The notes under the pieces were generated by a model that was given only the letters and a program-made list of their open reading frames with translations, did not search any database and was not told the origin of the DNA. The translations under genes and the position numbers were made by a program. DNA of 64,000 nt from Dioscorea cayenensis subsp. rotundata (lineage: Eukaryota; Streptophyta; Magnoliopsida; Dioscoreales; Dioscoreaceae). Shown in pieces: positions 50,697 to 63,394 of the stretch (within the stretch, counting starts at the first letter, position 1; every line of letters begins with the position of its first letter). Where the stretch lies: assembly GCF_009730915.1 (NCBI RefSeq), contig NC_052475.1:30131016-30195015 (forward strand). Direction: 5' to 3'.

Positions 50697-53600
50697 TCAT
50701 CGATATTGTTCCCCATTTGATAAGGAATTATGCTCAGGGAGTAATCGCCGCTTGTCATTGTCATCGATATCAAAATCTTTGCCTGTGTAAACCAAATCAA
50801 TAACTCTGCTATCTTTTCCATGTATATCTTCCAATGCAAGAGAATTTTCCAACTCAATCTGTTGCATTTCTGAATTCACCAAAGCACTCATTCTAGCTCT
50901 CTCTCTGTCTCTAGGATATGTGCAGTACAGAAAGGAATAGATGACGCAGCATAGTGATATCGGGATCACTATAGCAGTGAATAGGGCCTTCGCTAATGCT
51001 GCAGCATTATCTTTGTCTACTTGAACTACAGTGTTCTTCTCCTGCCGGTAAGGTATCGGTTTGAAGCCGTACATGTGTTCTGCTAGAATGCCGACGGTTG
51101 GAGGAGCAAACGATGCCAATACAGACTCAAAGGTTCTATCCAATGCGTAAATGCTTGTTCGTGCTTTCTCTGGTACTATCTCTGCAAATATTGGACTACA
51201 AAGAAAGCATAATAAGAAATACGAATGCAAATCATGAGGATCAATAATCCAAGAATTTGCTAGTTGTCTTAATTGGAACCAAGTGCACCGATATAATTTG
51301 AATGCAAGTTTCAAAGAATTTATGAAGGACATACTTATTAGTAGCCGGAGCGTTCCATGAGATGCTCAATCCCATGATAAACAAAACAAGCCCATGTGAG
51401 AACCATGAGGACGGATCATCAGGCAAGAACAGAAGCAAAACAGCTGCAAGTGGAACAGCCGAGCCAGAACTAATCTGAGATAGGACTATCCTTCCCGAAT
51501 TTGGAAAACGTTTTGCCAGGAAATCCCCCATCTTCCCTCCGAAGAGTCCTCCAAGTGAGACTGCCACCACAAACATGCTCATTAGAAAACCTGTTTTCGC
51601 ATGTGAAAAACCAATGAGCTCAAGCCACATAGGAGCGAACGCAAGTGCAGACCAAGGGAATGACCCGGTAACCCCCTGAGCCACAATAATCTGGAATGAT
51701 GGAATTTTTATCACAGCCTTGGCTTCCTTGAAAAGATCAATCACTTCCTCTTTTACAGACTTGCGCGGCATCTGGTCAGCATGTCTAATGTCACTGTTCA
51801 TGTAGTGTGGATCAATTGCAAAAAGTCGAACTAATATTCCTACTATGACACTTATTATTCCAACCAAGTGGAAAGCAAGTCTCCAACCATCGATTCCCAT
51901 GACTGAAGTTGGAGCTAGTAAGAGAGAAAAGAGGCCACCGAGAATTGAACCAACACTACTAGTCAGTTGAAACCATCCAAAAGCTGTGCCTCTGTTATGG
52001 TCCTCAGTGGAATCGGCAATAAGAGACTGGATGGCAGGAGCTGCAATGGCTAGTCCGATACCATTCAAGCCTCTCGAAATTGCCACCTGCATGGTAACTT
52101 TGTTATTTATAATGGAGATATTAATTAAAAAAATTGAATTGAAGTTAAAACCATACAAAAAAAGTGTGTACTAATCTTATGGCTTCGGTGCCTAAACAAC
52201 TAACATGGCTATAGAGGGACCAAGTATCTGAAACAAATTAAGGAATTCAAATGCTTATAAGCATTATAATCAATCAATTAATCAACTCAGGCTCCATACT
52301 CTTGTATTAAGAAATTGTACTCAGATAGAACATAATAACAGAAAAGGAATCCTGATAATAGAAGCAAAGAAATATGTTCTCGGACTCATATTAAAAAAAA
52401 GGCCTAAATGAAATTACATGAAGAATGAAAGAAATCAAAGGCCCTAAATTAGGCTATCAAGAAACAGCCTGAATTCTGGCCGATTTCTCCAAACCACAAT
52501 ACGATTGCATGCCAGATAGGATAGAAGATGGCACAGTAATAAAAAGGTGCAAAAGAAGTTCCATTTCTCCAAATCCAATTACTATACATTAGCTAGTGCT
52601 TGCATAAGAAAAGATTCCATACGATAACATGAGATAATAGAAAAAACAAATGACAACAAATGAGCATTATGAAGAACCAAAGTAAGATAACATCCACGTT
52701 AAAATCAACATCCATTTACTAAAACTAGTAGATCTCTGCAACTCCACCCAAAGTCAGTCTGCTTCATTGGAGAGTAAACCAAACAAAATGAAAACAAAAT
52801 GAGACCTAATTGAGGATAAGGATGTCTTATCAGACAAAACACAATAATAAAATCACAAGTTTTCCGATTAAAGCCCATTCTCTAAACAACCAAAACACAA
52901 AGTTTCCACATTATAGGAAACCAATATGATAAAATGGCTTCCTAAAAAAATTAAAATATAGAAACAAAGCACAGGATAGAATACAAATGAGTGATCAAAA
53001 GACATAAACAAGATGTATATTTCTATAACAAAAACAGCAAACACTTTTCCAAACAACAAAATATTTAGACTCAAAAGAAAAGAATCCATTCATGAAAGCA
53101 TTAGAGACGAATCAGGCTACAAATGCTACAAAACAACATCACAAAAGCTCAAACTACAAAACCTCAACATTTCAAGCAAAGCAGATAAGAGAGCAAAAGA
53201 GACAGATCTTTTTCCAAACATGAATGAACTAAAAGCAATAAATGGCAAACAACCTCTGCCATTGCTTAATTACAATGTGAGATATCTTCAATTCCAAGCA
53301 AAAATGATTTGACTTCATACATCTGTGATGTATCAAATGCCAGAAAATGAAAGATTTCCAAACTTGATACATAATTAAAATCAAATTGCCAGAACAAATT
53401 GAATATAAACTACTAACTTTCAAACTAAAATCCAATACCAATGTCTCAAAATGCAACATTTCCAAACCTAATCTAGAGCTAAAGTCAAATTGCAAGCACG
53501 AATTGAGTAACTTACTTTCCAATTAAAATCCACTTCTATTGCTTCAAATCTAAAGATTTCCTAATAAATAAAAGGGTTACAAACCTGAAGGAATGTGGAG

Positions 53601-53875
53601 GAGAGACCAACGAGGAATGTGGCAGCAGCCCAAAGGAAAGCGCCGAGGGCGATAACATGGGCGCGGTTATACCGCACGGACATATACGTAGCAAGAGGGT
53701 AACAAGCCGATTGAACAATGGAGCGGAAGAGAGTTAGAGAACCAAGACCAGTGGGCGTGGCGTGCAACGCGTTGCCAATCTCTTCGTACACCGCCGGCAA
53801 CAGCGCCTCATCGGCACGCTCCATGATCCCGGCCAGGTTCACCAGCACCAGCGTCAAACTTCCCCTTTGCCCCAT
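50697..53875 (-). CDS. Spinster-like MFS transporter (plant family of At2g18590/At4g36790)
   Basis: Three exons, 53875-53585, 52086-51335 and 51195-50697, join in frame to 513 residues. Introns are 1,498 and 139 bases. The start MGQRGSLTLVLVNLAGIMER fits the family. The earlier in-frame ATG at 53938 adds only a Trp/Phe/Lys leader. Exon 1 has HATPTGLGSLTLFRSIVQ and NRAHVIALGAFLWAAATFLV. Exon 2 has ISRGLNGIGLAIAAPAIQSL, FGWFQLTSSVGSILGGL and a TM-rich C-half. Exon 3 continues NPIFAEIVPEKARTSIYALD, then two more TM segments and a charged tail rich in Asp/Arg. About 11-12 membrane segments are visible. Members are predicted membrane carriers; the substrate of this plant branch is not established, though animal spinster proteins carry sphingosine-type or lysolipid substrates. 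Family secure, role open. Confidence 0.92.
53354..53561. repeat. Diverged tandem duplication in MFS intron 1
   Basis: Two copies of about 104 bases begin ATTTCCAAAC at 53354 and 53457. Both continue with AAATCAAATTGC.AG or AAGTCAAATTGCAAG, then a CAATTAAAATCCA-like stretch. They lie close to the splice donor of intron 1 (53584). Confidence 0.65.
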
Positions 53876-56561
53876 CCCGAATCCCTCCCTCTCCTTCGCT
53901 CTCCAGCTCCAGAGTGAGAAAGAGAAGAAAGCTCGCACCTTTGCTTGTGATTATGGAAGCCCAGAAGCAAACGAATGAAGAAAAGCTTTGACTTTGAGAT
54001 CACAATGAAAGGACGGAAAGAAGCTTTAGAGAGAGAAACAGTTGAGAATGAAGAGAGGGAGAAGGACAGTCCAACAACAGAAGCGAATAGGAGAGTGACA
54101 CGTGTTGATTTACGTATGGGTACAATGATCTGAGGAGTAGGATACCGCTGGTTGGTAGACCCGCGGAGTCGGGAAGAAAGATTTCGTTTTTTCGGTTGAA
54201 TTTTGTCCCTCGGGGTCAGAATTATCGCCGTCGATGTGCTACGTGGCGGTTGGATCTGCATCCATTGATGTGTATTAGAGAAAAATTGTAAGATTTGCAG
54301 CTGCAAAGCATGAGATCGTAAGAGAGGCCTGGCCCTAACAAAATGGGTATCTATTCGGTATATCCTATTTGGGTTGAGGAAATGCCACAAAAGTGTTGAA
54401 GGTGCACTTATACACGTATAACTCTACCAGCACTGATAAATTACCTATGCATATACATATATATATATAATTATTACCTAAACATACTCAAAACCTCACT
54501 CTGTATCAAATGTGTGCACAGATATAAAATTACTATCTCAATACATTTATATCCCTACTTTATATAAAGTGAAGTTTAAATTTATCTCTTTGATAAGAAC
54601 ACAAACATTCTATATATAAACCTGATGACAACAGATTAAGAGAATCGTTGGCTAATTTTGACATTTGTTTTTGTATTGATCTTGATCCGCATTGATATTT
54701 GTTGGACAAATGACGCAAATGAGGTAAATATAATAATAATAAAAGTCATGTTTCTCATATTAAACAATATACAGTAACTGCAGTAAATGTGGAAATTTAC
54801 TAAATTATTAGTTAATTCATCCTAAGAATCTACACAGAATCAGTGGATTTCAAAGATTCAATGTCCTCTTTGGTGGGATGGGCCTGTCAATGCAGTCAAG
54901 AAGACACTAAGGGACCATGACCATAGGCTCACATGATGGTGGAGGCCCATGCTCTTGTAATACTCCACTAACTTAGCTCATAGTACCTTAATTAAAAAAG
55001 CTACAAGTTATTGACCCCTTAATTAGTATTCTCTTCACACCTCCTTTTTTGTTTCCAGTTCACATTGCATCTTGACAGTTGCCAATGATTCTCAATTATT
55101 ATTATTATTATATTTTTTATATCAGGAACTAAATTAGAATCCATTTCTGTATGGTTTGGATTATAATCTGAATACTAAAAACCTTGATAATTAACTGTTC
55201 ATTGCCATTGGAAGTAGGAAACATAGCACATGCCATTCAAAAGCCCTCCTCCAACCACAGCTTTGCCACATATTTGATTTAACATCTCAAAAATTATTTG
55301 TTGCAAAATATCTGAAACCAAATTTTCTAATGAAGAAGACTAAACTTATTGGAGTGGTCCTGTCAATGTCTAAAATGGCAGAATGAACTTTGATGGAAAG
55401 CTATACATGCCTTTTTTACAGCGAAGAGAAAACAACGTTTGATTCACTGAGCAAGCTCTAAAATCTCTCATCCATTCTTTCTAGTCTCATTAAAAGAAAT
55501 GGCTTTCAATCTTTTCAGAATGGCAAATCCTGGCTCTCACACTCATATAGTAAATGACAAATTCAATTGACAATAAATTTGCAATTGAACATCATGGACC
55601 AATGTCCGGAATATTGTATTTGTATACAGAACAGCAAATGATCCAATTCACAGGAATTATCTTGCGTCATTGGAAGTCAAATGCATCCATTCATATTTTT
55701 CTCAAAAAAAATGCAAGTTGTGGTTGAAAAACAAGGCTGAGGTCTGCACAAACATTATAGAAAAAGCAATTTGCTATAAGCTTGATTCCATTTGCACATT
55801 GTCCAAATCTCATGAAACTCATGCAAATCTTAATGTACACCCATTCATTACATTTCTCAAGATGAAATTTCTTATAATATATAATATTGAAATGGAAAAG
55901 CTAGCCTAATAATTCCAAACATTATGTGGAAATTGAGCTTTGTTATCATTGAATTATGGAAGGTGACCTGTCAATATAAGCTACAACATCTTACTTTAAG
56001 GACAATGAGATGAATCTCAATTCATTTACTTAAACGACACTGAAGTTTCCATTTCATCAAGTGTGTGGCTCCACAATCAATTCTGCAAAGTCAAAAACTA
56101 AATTGCATGTTTCTGTTCAGAATTAACATTCATGTTCTTACATTTCAACTAAAAAGACAAAATCTTTTAACTCCAGACCAGAATGCAAACAATCTGAACC
56201 CCCACCCCAATGTCCTCAAACAAAGAGCTTCATCCAAAGAGATTTGAAGAGCTAGGAGACGTACCAGCAGGAATTGTGGGCGTTTAAGTACTTTTATTCC
56301 TTAACTCTAAGCTCACACTCCCACATTTGTGACTTAAATGGCCCTTCCATTTGCCTCGATGCTCCCACCATGTGACTATTGTCACTCCCTTCATCTCTGT
56401 TCCCATTACTCCCCATCCACTTCCTCACATCCTCTATATAAAACCATCACTCTTCCACTTCACCCATCTCCTCCTCCTCCTTCTTCTCTTCATCCTCTCC
56501 ATTCTTCTGGAAACCCCAAAACCAGTGTCAAGATCTAAACTTCCAACCTTCTGAAGCAAAA
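53876..56561. other. Divergent promoter region between the MFS and membrane-protein genes
   Basis: The MFS and the 56.56-kb gene are transcribed away from each other, so both promoters lie here. Near the MFS start is a CT/GA-rich stretch and GACACGTGTTG at about 54097. No further gene recognised in the AT-rich middle. Confidence 0.55.
56435..56442 (+). promoter_or_regulatory. TATA box of the membrane-protein gene
   Basis: TATATAAA lies 120 bases upstream of the start codon at 56562, followed by a pyrimidine-rich 5' leader. This is a normal plant core promoter arrangement. Confidence 0.65.
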
Positions 56562-58079
56562 ATGCCATCATTCTCTCCTCCCTTAACTCTTCTAGTCCTC
56601 ATCCTTTCCCTCTACTTCTGTATCTCTATGTCACAGAGAACAGAGAGATTTGGTTCTGCTAGAAGGATCTTGGCCTCCATTGCAGAAGGAGAAGAAGAAA
56701 ACCAGCAGCCTCTCCCCAAGCCCAAGAAAAAACCCGTTTTTGACTCCAAATCTCCCAAAGCCGATGTTTTTGGCTCTAAAAAGAGCTCAAATCCCAGTGA
56801 CGACGAAGACCATTTAGTCCCCAAACCCAAGAAGAAACTCATTTCCAACACCAACACCGAAAAAGCTGATACCTTTGACACTAGTCAGAGCTCAACTTCC
56901 AGTAAAGAACAAGAACCCAAACCCAAGAAGAAACTCACATCCAGCTCCAACTCCCCAAAAGCTGACACCTTTGGTACAAAAAAGAGTTTAGCTTCTGGTA
57001 AAGAAGAAGACGAAGAAGAAGAACAACTACTACTCCCAAAACGCAAAAAGAAACTCATCTCCAGCTCAAACACCCAAAACACAGAGACATCCTCCACTGA
57101 CCAAGAAGAAGCCGAAACACAAGCACTCCCCAAACCCAAGAAAAAACTCACCTTTGAATCAAAAAACCAAACCAAACCCCTCATCAAACCCAAAAAAACC
57201 AACTCCACCATCATCAACAACTCCATCAAAAAACTCAACAAAACCCAAAATTCCACTCCCAAACCCTCCAATTCCACCAAAACCCAACCCAAATCCACCC
57301 CAAATCCCACCAAAAAACCACAATCGAAACAACCAAAGCTCGACCAAAGCCTCTCCTGGCTCGAAGACGAAACTGACGGCCAGGATTTCATGACAGAGTT
57401 CCGAGACCTCCCATCACGCCTGATTCCCGATCTCGAGAAAATCTCCACCACATCCCAGGCCTATTTACGGAAATACAACAAAGAAATTGAACACAATATC
57501 AGGCCCTTTGTGGGACCAAAATATGCTCCCACAATAGCCTCCATCTCATCTTTCCTCTTTCTCATTCTACCCCTGCTTCTCGCCACCGTCCTTTTCCGTC
57601 ACCTCAAAGGTTACCTCTCTATCCAAAGGGTTCTCATCTTCATCCAAGCTTATCTCGCCATCTACTTCGCCACCCTCTCGCTCACCGCTACGGTTACCGG
57701 ACTTGAACCGCTGAGATTCTTCTACGCGTCAGCACCAGAGACTTACGCGTGGACACAAGCTGTGCAGACACTTGGCTATGTGCTGTACTTGATCGTGCAG
57801 CTGATCAATCTTGTGGTGGTGTTCTCGTCACCGGCGAATGAATTCACCGCCGGTGCAAGGGCGTTGGGCCTAGCTCAAATGCTTGTGGGCCTCGCTGTCG
57901 GGCTTCATTACTACGTGTCGGTGTTCCACCGGGCGGTGACGGGAGAACCCCCACGCGCCAATTGGAAAGTGCACGGGATCTATGCTCTGTGTTTCCTCGT
58001 GATCTGTGCTTTCGCACGTGCTGAGCGGCGCAAGAAGGCCTATCTACAAGATGGGGGAGATAATGGGAAGAAAAGCTAA
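56562..58079 (+). CDS. Plant membrane protein with Lys-rich repeats (function unknown)
   Basis: A single exon of 505 residues. Residues 1-24 form a hydrophobic signal peptide (LTLLVLILSLYFCIS). Residues about 50-220 hold five imperfect repeats of 30-35 residues, each starting with P-K-P/R-K-K-K followed by hydrophobic/Ser-rich then acidic Ser-rich parts (for example PKPKKKLISNTNTEKADTFD). A Pro/Asn/Ser/Lys-rich stretch follows, then a conserved-looking segment (LSWLEDETDGQDFMTEFRDL). The C-terminal 176 residues have five hydrophobic segments, about 334-356, 366-387, 409-431, 441-462 and 478-498, and end in a basic tail. I do not recognise a named family. The layout suggests a secretory-pathway or plasma-membrane protein with a long charged luminal/outer domain. 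Intact frame and good codon use support a real gene. Confidence 0.85.
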   Translation: MPSFSPPLTLLVLILSLYFCISMSQRTERFGSARRILASIAEGEEENQQPLPKPKKKPVFDSKSPKADVFGSKKSSNPSDDEDHLVPKPKKKLISNTNTEKADTFDTSQSSTSSKEQEPKPKKKLTSSSNSPKADTFGTKKSLASGKEEDEEEEQLLLPKRKKKLISSSNTQNTETSSTDQEEAETQALPKPKKKLTFESKNQTKPLIKPKKTNSTIINNSIKKLNKTQNSTPKPSNSTKTQPKSTPNPTKKPQSKQPKLDQSLSWLEDETDGQDFMTEFRDLPSRLIPDLEKISTTSQAYLRKYNKEIEHNIRPFVGPKYAPTIASISSFLFLILPLLLATVLFRHLKGYLSIQRVLIFIQAYLAIYFATLSLTATVTGLEPLRFFYASAPETYAWTQAVQTLGYVLYLIVQLINLVVVFSSPANEFTAGARALGLAQMLVGLAVGLHYYVSVFHRAVTGEPPRANWKVHGIYALCFLVICAFARAERRKKAYLQDGGDNGKKS

Positions 58080-61000
58080 ATATTTCGGTAATTTTATTAA
58101 ATATTTGGTATATGGTAAAAAAAAAAAATATAGGGGGCATTGTGGGAAAATCTCATTATGTCCTTTTGAGTTGTTATTTAATTGTTGTTTTTACTTTCTG
58201 TCAATTGAGCAATAAGTGAAGTGTAGAGTGGTGTAGTGAAAAGATTGGTTAGAGTGGGTACTTTTGGAATGAAGTTGGAGGTGCAGAATGGGAATAAATG
58301 GACACTTAAACAAAGTAGTGACAAATGGAATTGGAATATTTTGGGAAATGTGTTTGAACTACTGATGAAACATTTATTGAGTCTGTGACTTCAATAACTG
58401 GCTCATCTAGATGCAATAAATAAATTTCTTTTAAAACCAAAGCCTATTTAGATCACTAGCTTTTAATGTAATATTATTTAATTATTATTTTTTGACAAAT
58501 AAATAATTACTGTTTTTATTTAAGGAAAACCAAAGATGCGTACAAGCACATACACCCTTTATCTTATATAGGTTTTGAATTCAATTTTTATTTTTTTTTC
58601 AAATATTTATGTAAAAAATCTAATGCCAAAAAGCTATTGATTTTTATTTTATTTTTATCTCTAATGATTATAAATTTAAATATTACTCCGTATAAAGTAG
58701 CAAGTTGGAATAGGCTTTTGCGTAAGTTCCAAATAGAGTTTGAAAGGAGAGGAACAAATGTCAAACAATGTCATGGAGTTGAGGGACCCTTGTATTATTA
58801 GTTAGGTGCACTTGTACTAACTAGTCACAAAGCCATAAAAAACTAGTTAGTGGTTTAATTAGCTCTTATCTTTAATGAAATAAAATTAGATTAGTGGGAA
58901 ACACTAGACTAACCTTGGTGGCCCCTCAAGTATCTAAATCTAATCTTATATATTAATGACCACTCAAATCAAGATTAACATCTAACACTGTGTTCTAAGC
59001 TGTTTTTTAAATGTTATGTTTTTCTTTAAAGGCCATAAGTACCTGTCACTATAATGCATAAGTAATTATTCCAATAAAAATTTGAATTATCACCCCTTTG
59101 TATGACACACAATAAATTTGTTTTTGGTGCCATTAATCACTTAAACCAAGTGGTTTTAGTGAAATTCTGTTTTTATCTCTTAATAATTTTTTAAAAAGTT
59201 TATTGTACTATTTTGTCCTATATATATACTTTCCATTATTCAAGTTTAAATCCCATATAAAAATTATAAATTTGATTAAAAAAGTGCTAAAAATCAAAAA
59301 TAAGAATGATTCTTGTCAAACTTGATAACACATCATAGGTACCTTTACAACTAAGAGTTGGATTATTCCATATTCTATTGGGAAAAAATTAAAATGAATA
59401 TATTTGTGATGTATATATATATCATATATTTAAATAAAAATAGATTTAAAAAAAAAAAAATTTGAGGAAAGTTATGAGTGTTGTCAAATGGAACCAAGGT
59501 TGCCGTTGCCCATAAGATGAGATGGGGTCACTTAAATTGATTCATTGATGGACATGGCTACATGGCCTTGTCACCGACACTCTTACTTCATTCTTAGCCG
59601 ACACTCTTCAATCTCATTGTTTTCCAACTACTTTGCATATGGACACACAACTTAATTTGGTTTTTTAAGGCGTGATTCATGTTATCAACTTCTAATTATA
59701 ATATTATGTGATTTAAGCATGACTTTATTTTATAGAATTATTGCATGAGCACTATGTCTTTTAAGTGACAAATGTAACAATAAGAGGCTTGCGCATAGTC
59801 AAAATTAACCAGAAAAAGTTGTCCTCTAACTCATAATATTTGGAATTTTTTAAGTTAATAAATTTAGGATTTATTTTATTTTATTTATTATTATTTAGAT
59901 TATGAATTATATTAATTAAATTTGGTTGAGATACAAAAATAAATAAATAAATAAATAAGCATGTGGAAGTTTGTGTGGTGCTTAGATCGGATCAAAATTA
60001 ACCAGAAAAAGTTGTCCTCTAATTCATAAATGGTTGTGCTGATCAAATTTGGTAAATTAATTACACATTTAATTGAATGATTAAATGCTTGTATAATCCA
60101 TCAATATGTTAGATGTATTTTTTAGCAATTTGAATATTTAGAAAAAAGTAGGTAAGAATAATGAAATAATATATTTTTTATTAAAATAAAATAATAAAAT
60201 TAAGATATAAAGTCATTAAAGGAAATGATGGCACCTAAGATATACTAACTTCTATCTTTTTTTTTTTTACTTAGTCATATTTTTAGATCTGTTTTTTTAA
60301 CTTCTTAATTTAAAATTTTTATGGGACATTAAATATTATTTTTTAAATTTATTTTTTACATTTAATATATTTTTACAATTTTTAATAAATTATATTTAAT
60401 TATATTGTTTTAAAAATATATTTTAAATAAGGGTAATATTGAAAAGTTGATATAATTTTTATAAATTTTAAGTTACCCATTAACTTAAATAATTTTTCTT
60501 AATCGATATGAATTGGATGAAATTGATAAGTAAAAAAACAATGAAGTATTTCTTACCAATTTCAATTATTATTATTATTTATAAAATAAATAAATCATTA
60601 TTCACTATGCATGAAAATGATTCAATGTCTCAACTTTTCATGTCAAACTTTCATATTTTTTATTTACAAGATTATTTAATTTATTTCTCATACAAGTGGA
60701 CATTTCGTTACAGATTTAATTGATTAATGATTAGTAATTCATTTATAAAAAAAAAAAAAGAAAGGAAAACGAATACTTACAATAAATTATTAAGATTGGA
60801 TTAATAGATAATTAGGTAGGTTCGGTGGTGACTGGAGTATATGCTTAGGTCTTCATTAATCTCAAGTCAAGCATGATGCTTGTCAACATTGCCAAGCAGA
60901 AGTCAATGTTTGACCAACCGGTCAACCAGAAATATGAACCGGTTGACCGTTCAATTCCCATAAAATACCAAGCAGCCACCTAATTACATCTCTGGCTACG

Positions 61001-62655
61001 CGGTTCTCATAATAATGGATTCAAATGAACTCACATTTAATATTTTGTTTCTCTGAAGAAATCAAAGCATGTTTCACAAGAATGATTGTTTAGGCTTGTT
61101 TGGATTCGTTTACCGAATAAATATTTAATTTAGATTTTTTCCATAAATGTTACTACAAATTGTCTTTTTTTTTTCTAATTTTTTTTTATGAAGAATAAAA
61201 TTATAGTTAAAAAAATAAATTATATAAATGATCTCTTAATCTATTGTTTTAATCTATTGGTACCGGGTTTTTTTTTTTGTGAAGAATATTTATTTCCAAC
61301 ATAACTCTAAATTGAACCTCAAAATCTACTCAAAGTGAGAGTATAGATGTTTATTGAGCTTTCTAACGTATGTACACATCACTAACATGCCCTTCCACAT
61401 TTTGCCAAAAGAAAAATATAACACCATATTTTACAATATAAAATGCTTCTAAAAATAAAAATAAAAATTGGCAATGCTTTAAATCAAATGCTGCTAGGTT
61501 CATTCCCATTGTATATATGACAAAATAAAAATAAATTTTTTTTTGAAAAAATAATAAAACTATTGATCATACCTTTTTCTTTTAATAGTACCCCTATCAG
61601 CTCTCTAATTTTATATAATAATATCTCATGGTTGGTGGAATTTACATAAAAATGTATCATTTTTTCTAAGAAAATACCTCAAAAGTCCATATTTAAATTT
61701 CCTTTTAGTTACCACAAAACAATTTTGATGTTTTAAAATGAAGTACTATATATATATATATATACATTTTAAAATATTGTATAAAATTAAAATATGCCAG
61801 TTTTGGTGCATTTTTGAGAAGTGAGAGTTGCTTTTTGTTTCTAGGAAAAAAAGTGATGGGGTCGGGCTGTAAAAAGCTCTAGGCAGGTGTTCGGCCCACT
61901 TTACAAGAAAGGGCCCAGTCATAATTTCATCATTCTTTAATTGATGCTTTGGCCCAAAACCAATTATACATATATATTTGAGTGCAATTCTCCATTTGGT
62001 CCCTCAAATAATCAAATTAAGTAGGTTTTTTTCCCCACTAAAATTGTATTTTTTATTAAAATATTATTAAAAAGATAAAGACATGATTCAATGGTGGGGA
62101 TGGTAGTGAGCATGATGAGAGTTGGTGGTGAAGATAATAAAAGTGGTGATGAGGATGTGGAAAGGGTTTGCCCGGAGAAGAGGGAAGAATGTAGTGGTGA
62201 TGGCAGAGATCACCAAAGCAGAGAGGAGTGGTGGGGATGAGGTGGAGAGGGTGAAGTGAAAGAAAGAGTATATATATATGTTTAAGGATGTTTAGAAGTT
62301 GGTAGATGAGTTGGGGACTCACTGGAAGAAGAGGAAGGTCGCCTAATATAATTTGAGAATAATCCAAATTGCATTATCTATTCTATTATATGGATTATCT
62401 AATTAGTAAATCGATTTTTTTTTTTTTTACTTATTTAATAATATTTAATTGAAAAAAGTCACGTTCGCAGAGCTAGACGTAAAAACTAATTAGTGTTAGA
62501 TGGACTTATATTTTCTAATTGAAATAATATAGAGACCTCTGACGTTCAAATTCAAATAAGAAGATTAAATATATAATTTGACTTAATTAGAGCTTTTGTA
62601 TACTTGTGTGTGTTTAAACCAAAACATTATATACTTTAGAAAATAGTTACAGTAA
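58080..62655. other. Intergenic, with repeats
   Basis: No gene recognised in 4.6 kb of very AT-rich DNA. It contains a 38-base direct repeat (listed separately) and a relative of the MITE at 26.6 kb near 60330-60545. Near 60915-60955 are inverted GGTCAACC/GGTTGACC elements with W-box cores (TTGAC). Confidence 0.5.
59799..60029. repeat. 38-base direct repeat, period 193
   Basis: TCAAAATTAACCAGAAAAAG plus 18 further bases occurs at 59799-59836 and 59992-60029 with a single difference (C to T). The sequence between is AT-rich and contains an (AAAT)n run. Confidence 0.85.
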
Positions 62656-63313
62656 GGGTGTGTTTGTTTGGCAGGATATAAAACTACATGTAATTGTAAT
62701 TATAAAAAATTTCAAAATCTGGTGTTTGTTTGGTTGGATTTGAGAATTTGAAAGTAGTTAGAAATGCAGTGTAGATTGATTTGGTTGGTTTTCAAACTAC
62801 ATCCAAATCGGCCGTAGTTTAATCTTCCGCATTTGAGATTTCCATAGAAAGTCAAGTGAGACTTTCTAATAAATTTATATATAAATAAAATAAAAATAAA
62901 ATTATGATATTATTTTATCTTAATAATAAAGGGTTACTATTATATTTTTATCAATATATTTTTTATAATTATAAAAAATAACAATAATTTGTAATGAAGA
63001 CATAAATTTATATTAAATTAAGCAATTACATGCATAATTATTTTGGTTACTATTAATAACAATTAATTGTGTATTTATAATTAATTAAATTTAATAATGA
63101 CCAAGGTGGAGTATCCTTAGCAAGGGTGTTTATATCCTACAAATACATCCAACCAAACACATGTTTTCAAAATCGAGATTTACAAATCCTTCCAAACAAA
63201 CACAAAATTTTGAAATCCAGCATTTTCAATTACAGTCAACCAAACACCAAAATTTGACTCTCCTGCATTTTCAACTCTACTGTATTTTCAACTACATCTA
63301 ACCAAACGCTACC
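62656..63313. mobile_element. PIF/Harbinger-type MITE, 658 bp
   Basis: The left end GGGTGTGTTTGTTTGG and the right end CCAAACGCTACC are imperfect inverted relatives. Both sides carry TAA (62653-62655 and 63314-63316), the 3-base target duplication of PIF/Harbinger elements. Subterminal TGTTTGGTTGGA-like motifs repeat in both arms. There is no coding capacity. Confidence 0.75.
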
Positions 63314-63394
63314 TAATATTTTTCTTCTCTGGACACGCATTTGACCAACAGAACATGAAGTAAGTTGTGTTTTTTTAGGGTACAAAGTTAATTC

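Noticed and set aside
53854..54390. 178-codon minus-strand frame just upstream of the MFS start
   Set aside because: It overlaps the MFS leader out of frame, is basic/Ser-rich without a domain and is most likely 5' UTR and promoter.
56885..57451. 188-codon minus-strand frame inside the membrane-protein gene
   Set aside because: It is the antisense of the Lys/Ser repeat region and has no start context or independent domain.
59100..61000. Possible CRISPR-like or satellite array
   Set aside because: Only two copies of one repeat are present, and CRISPR arrays are not expected in plant nuclear DNA.
62056..62367. His/Pro/Leu-rich minus-strand frame
   Set aside because: Low-complexity GGTGG-type purine-rich sequence; no homology recognised.
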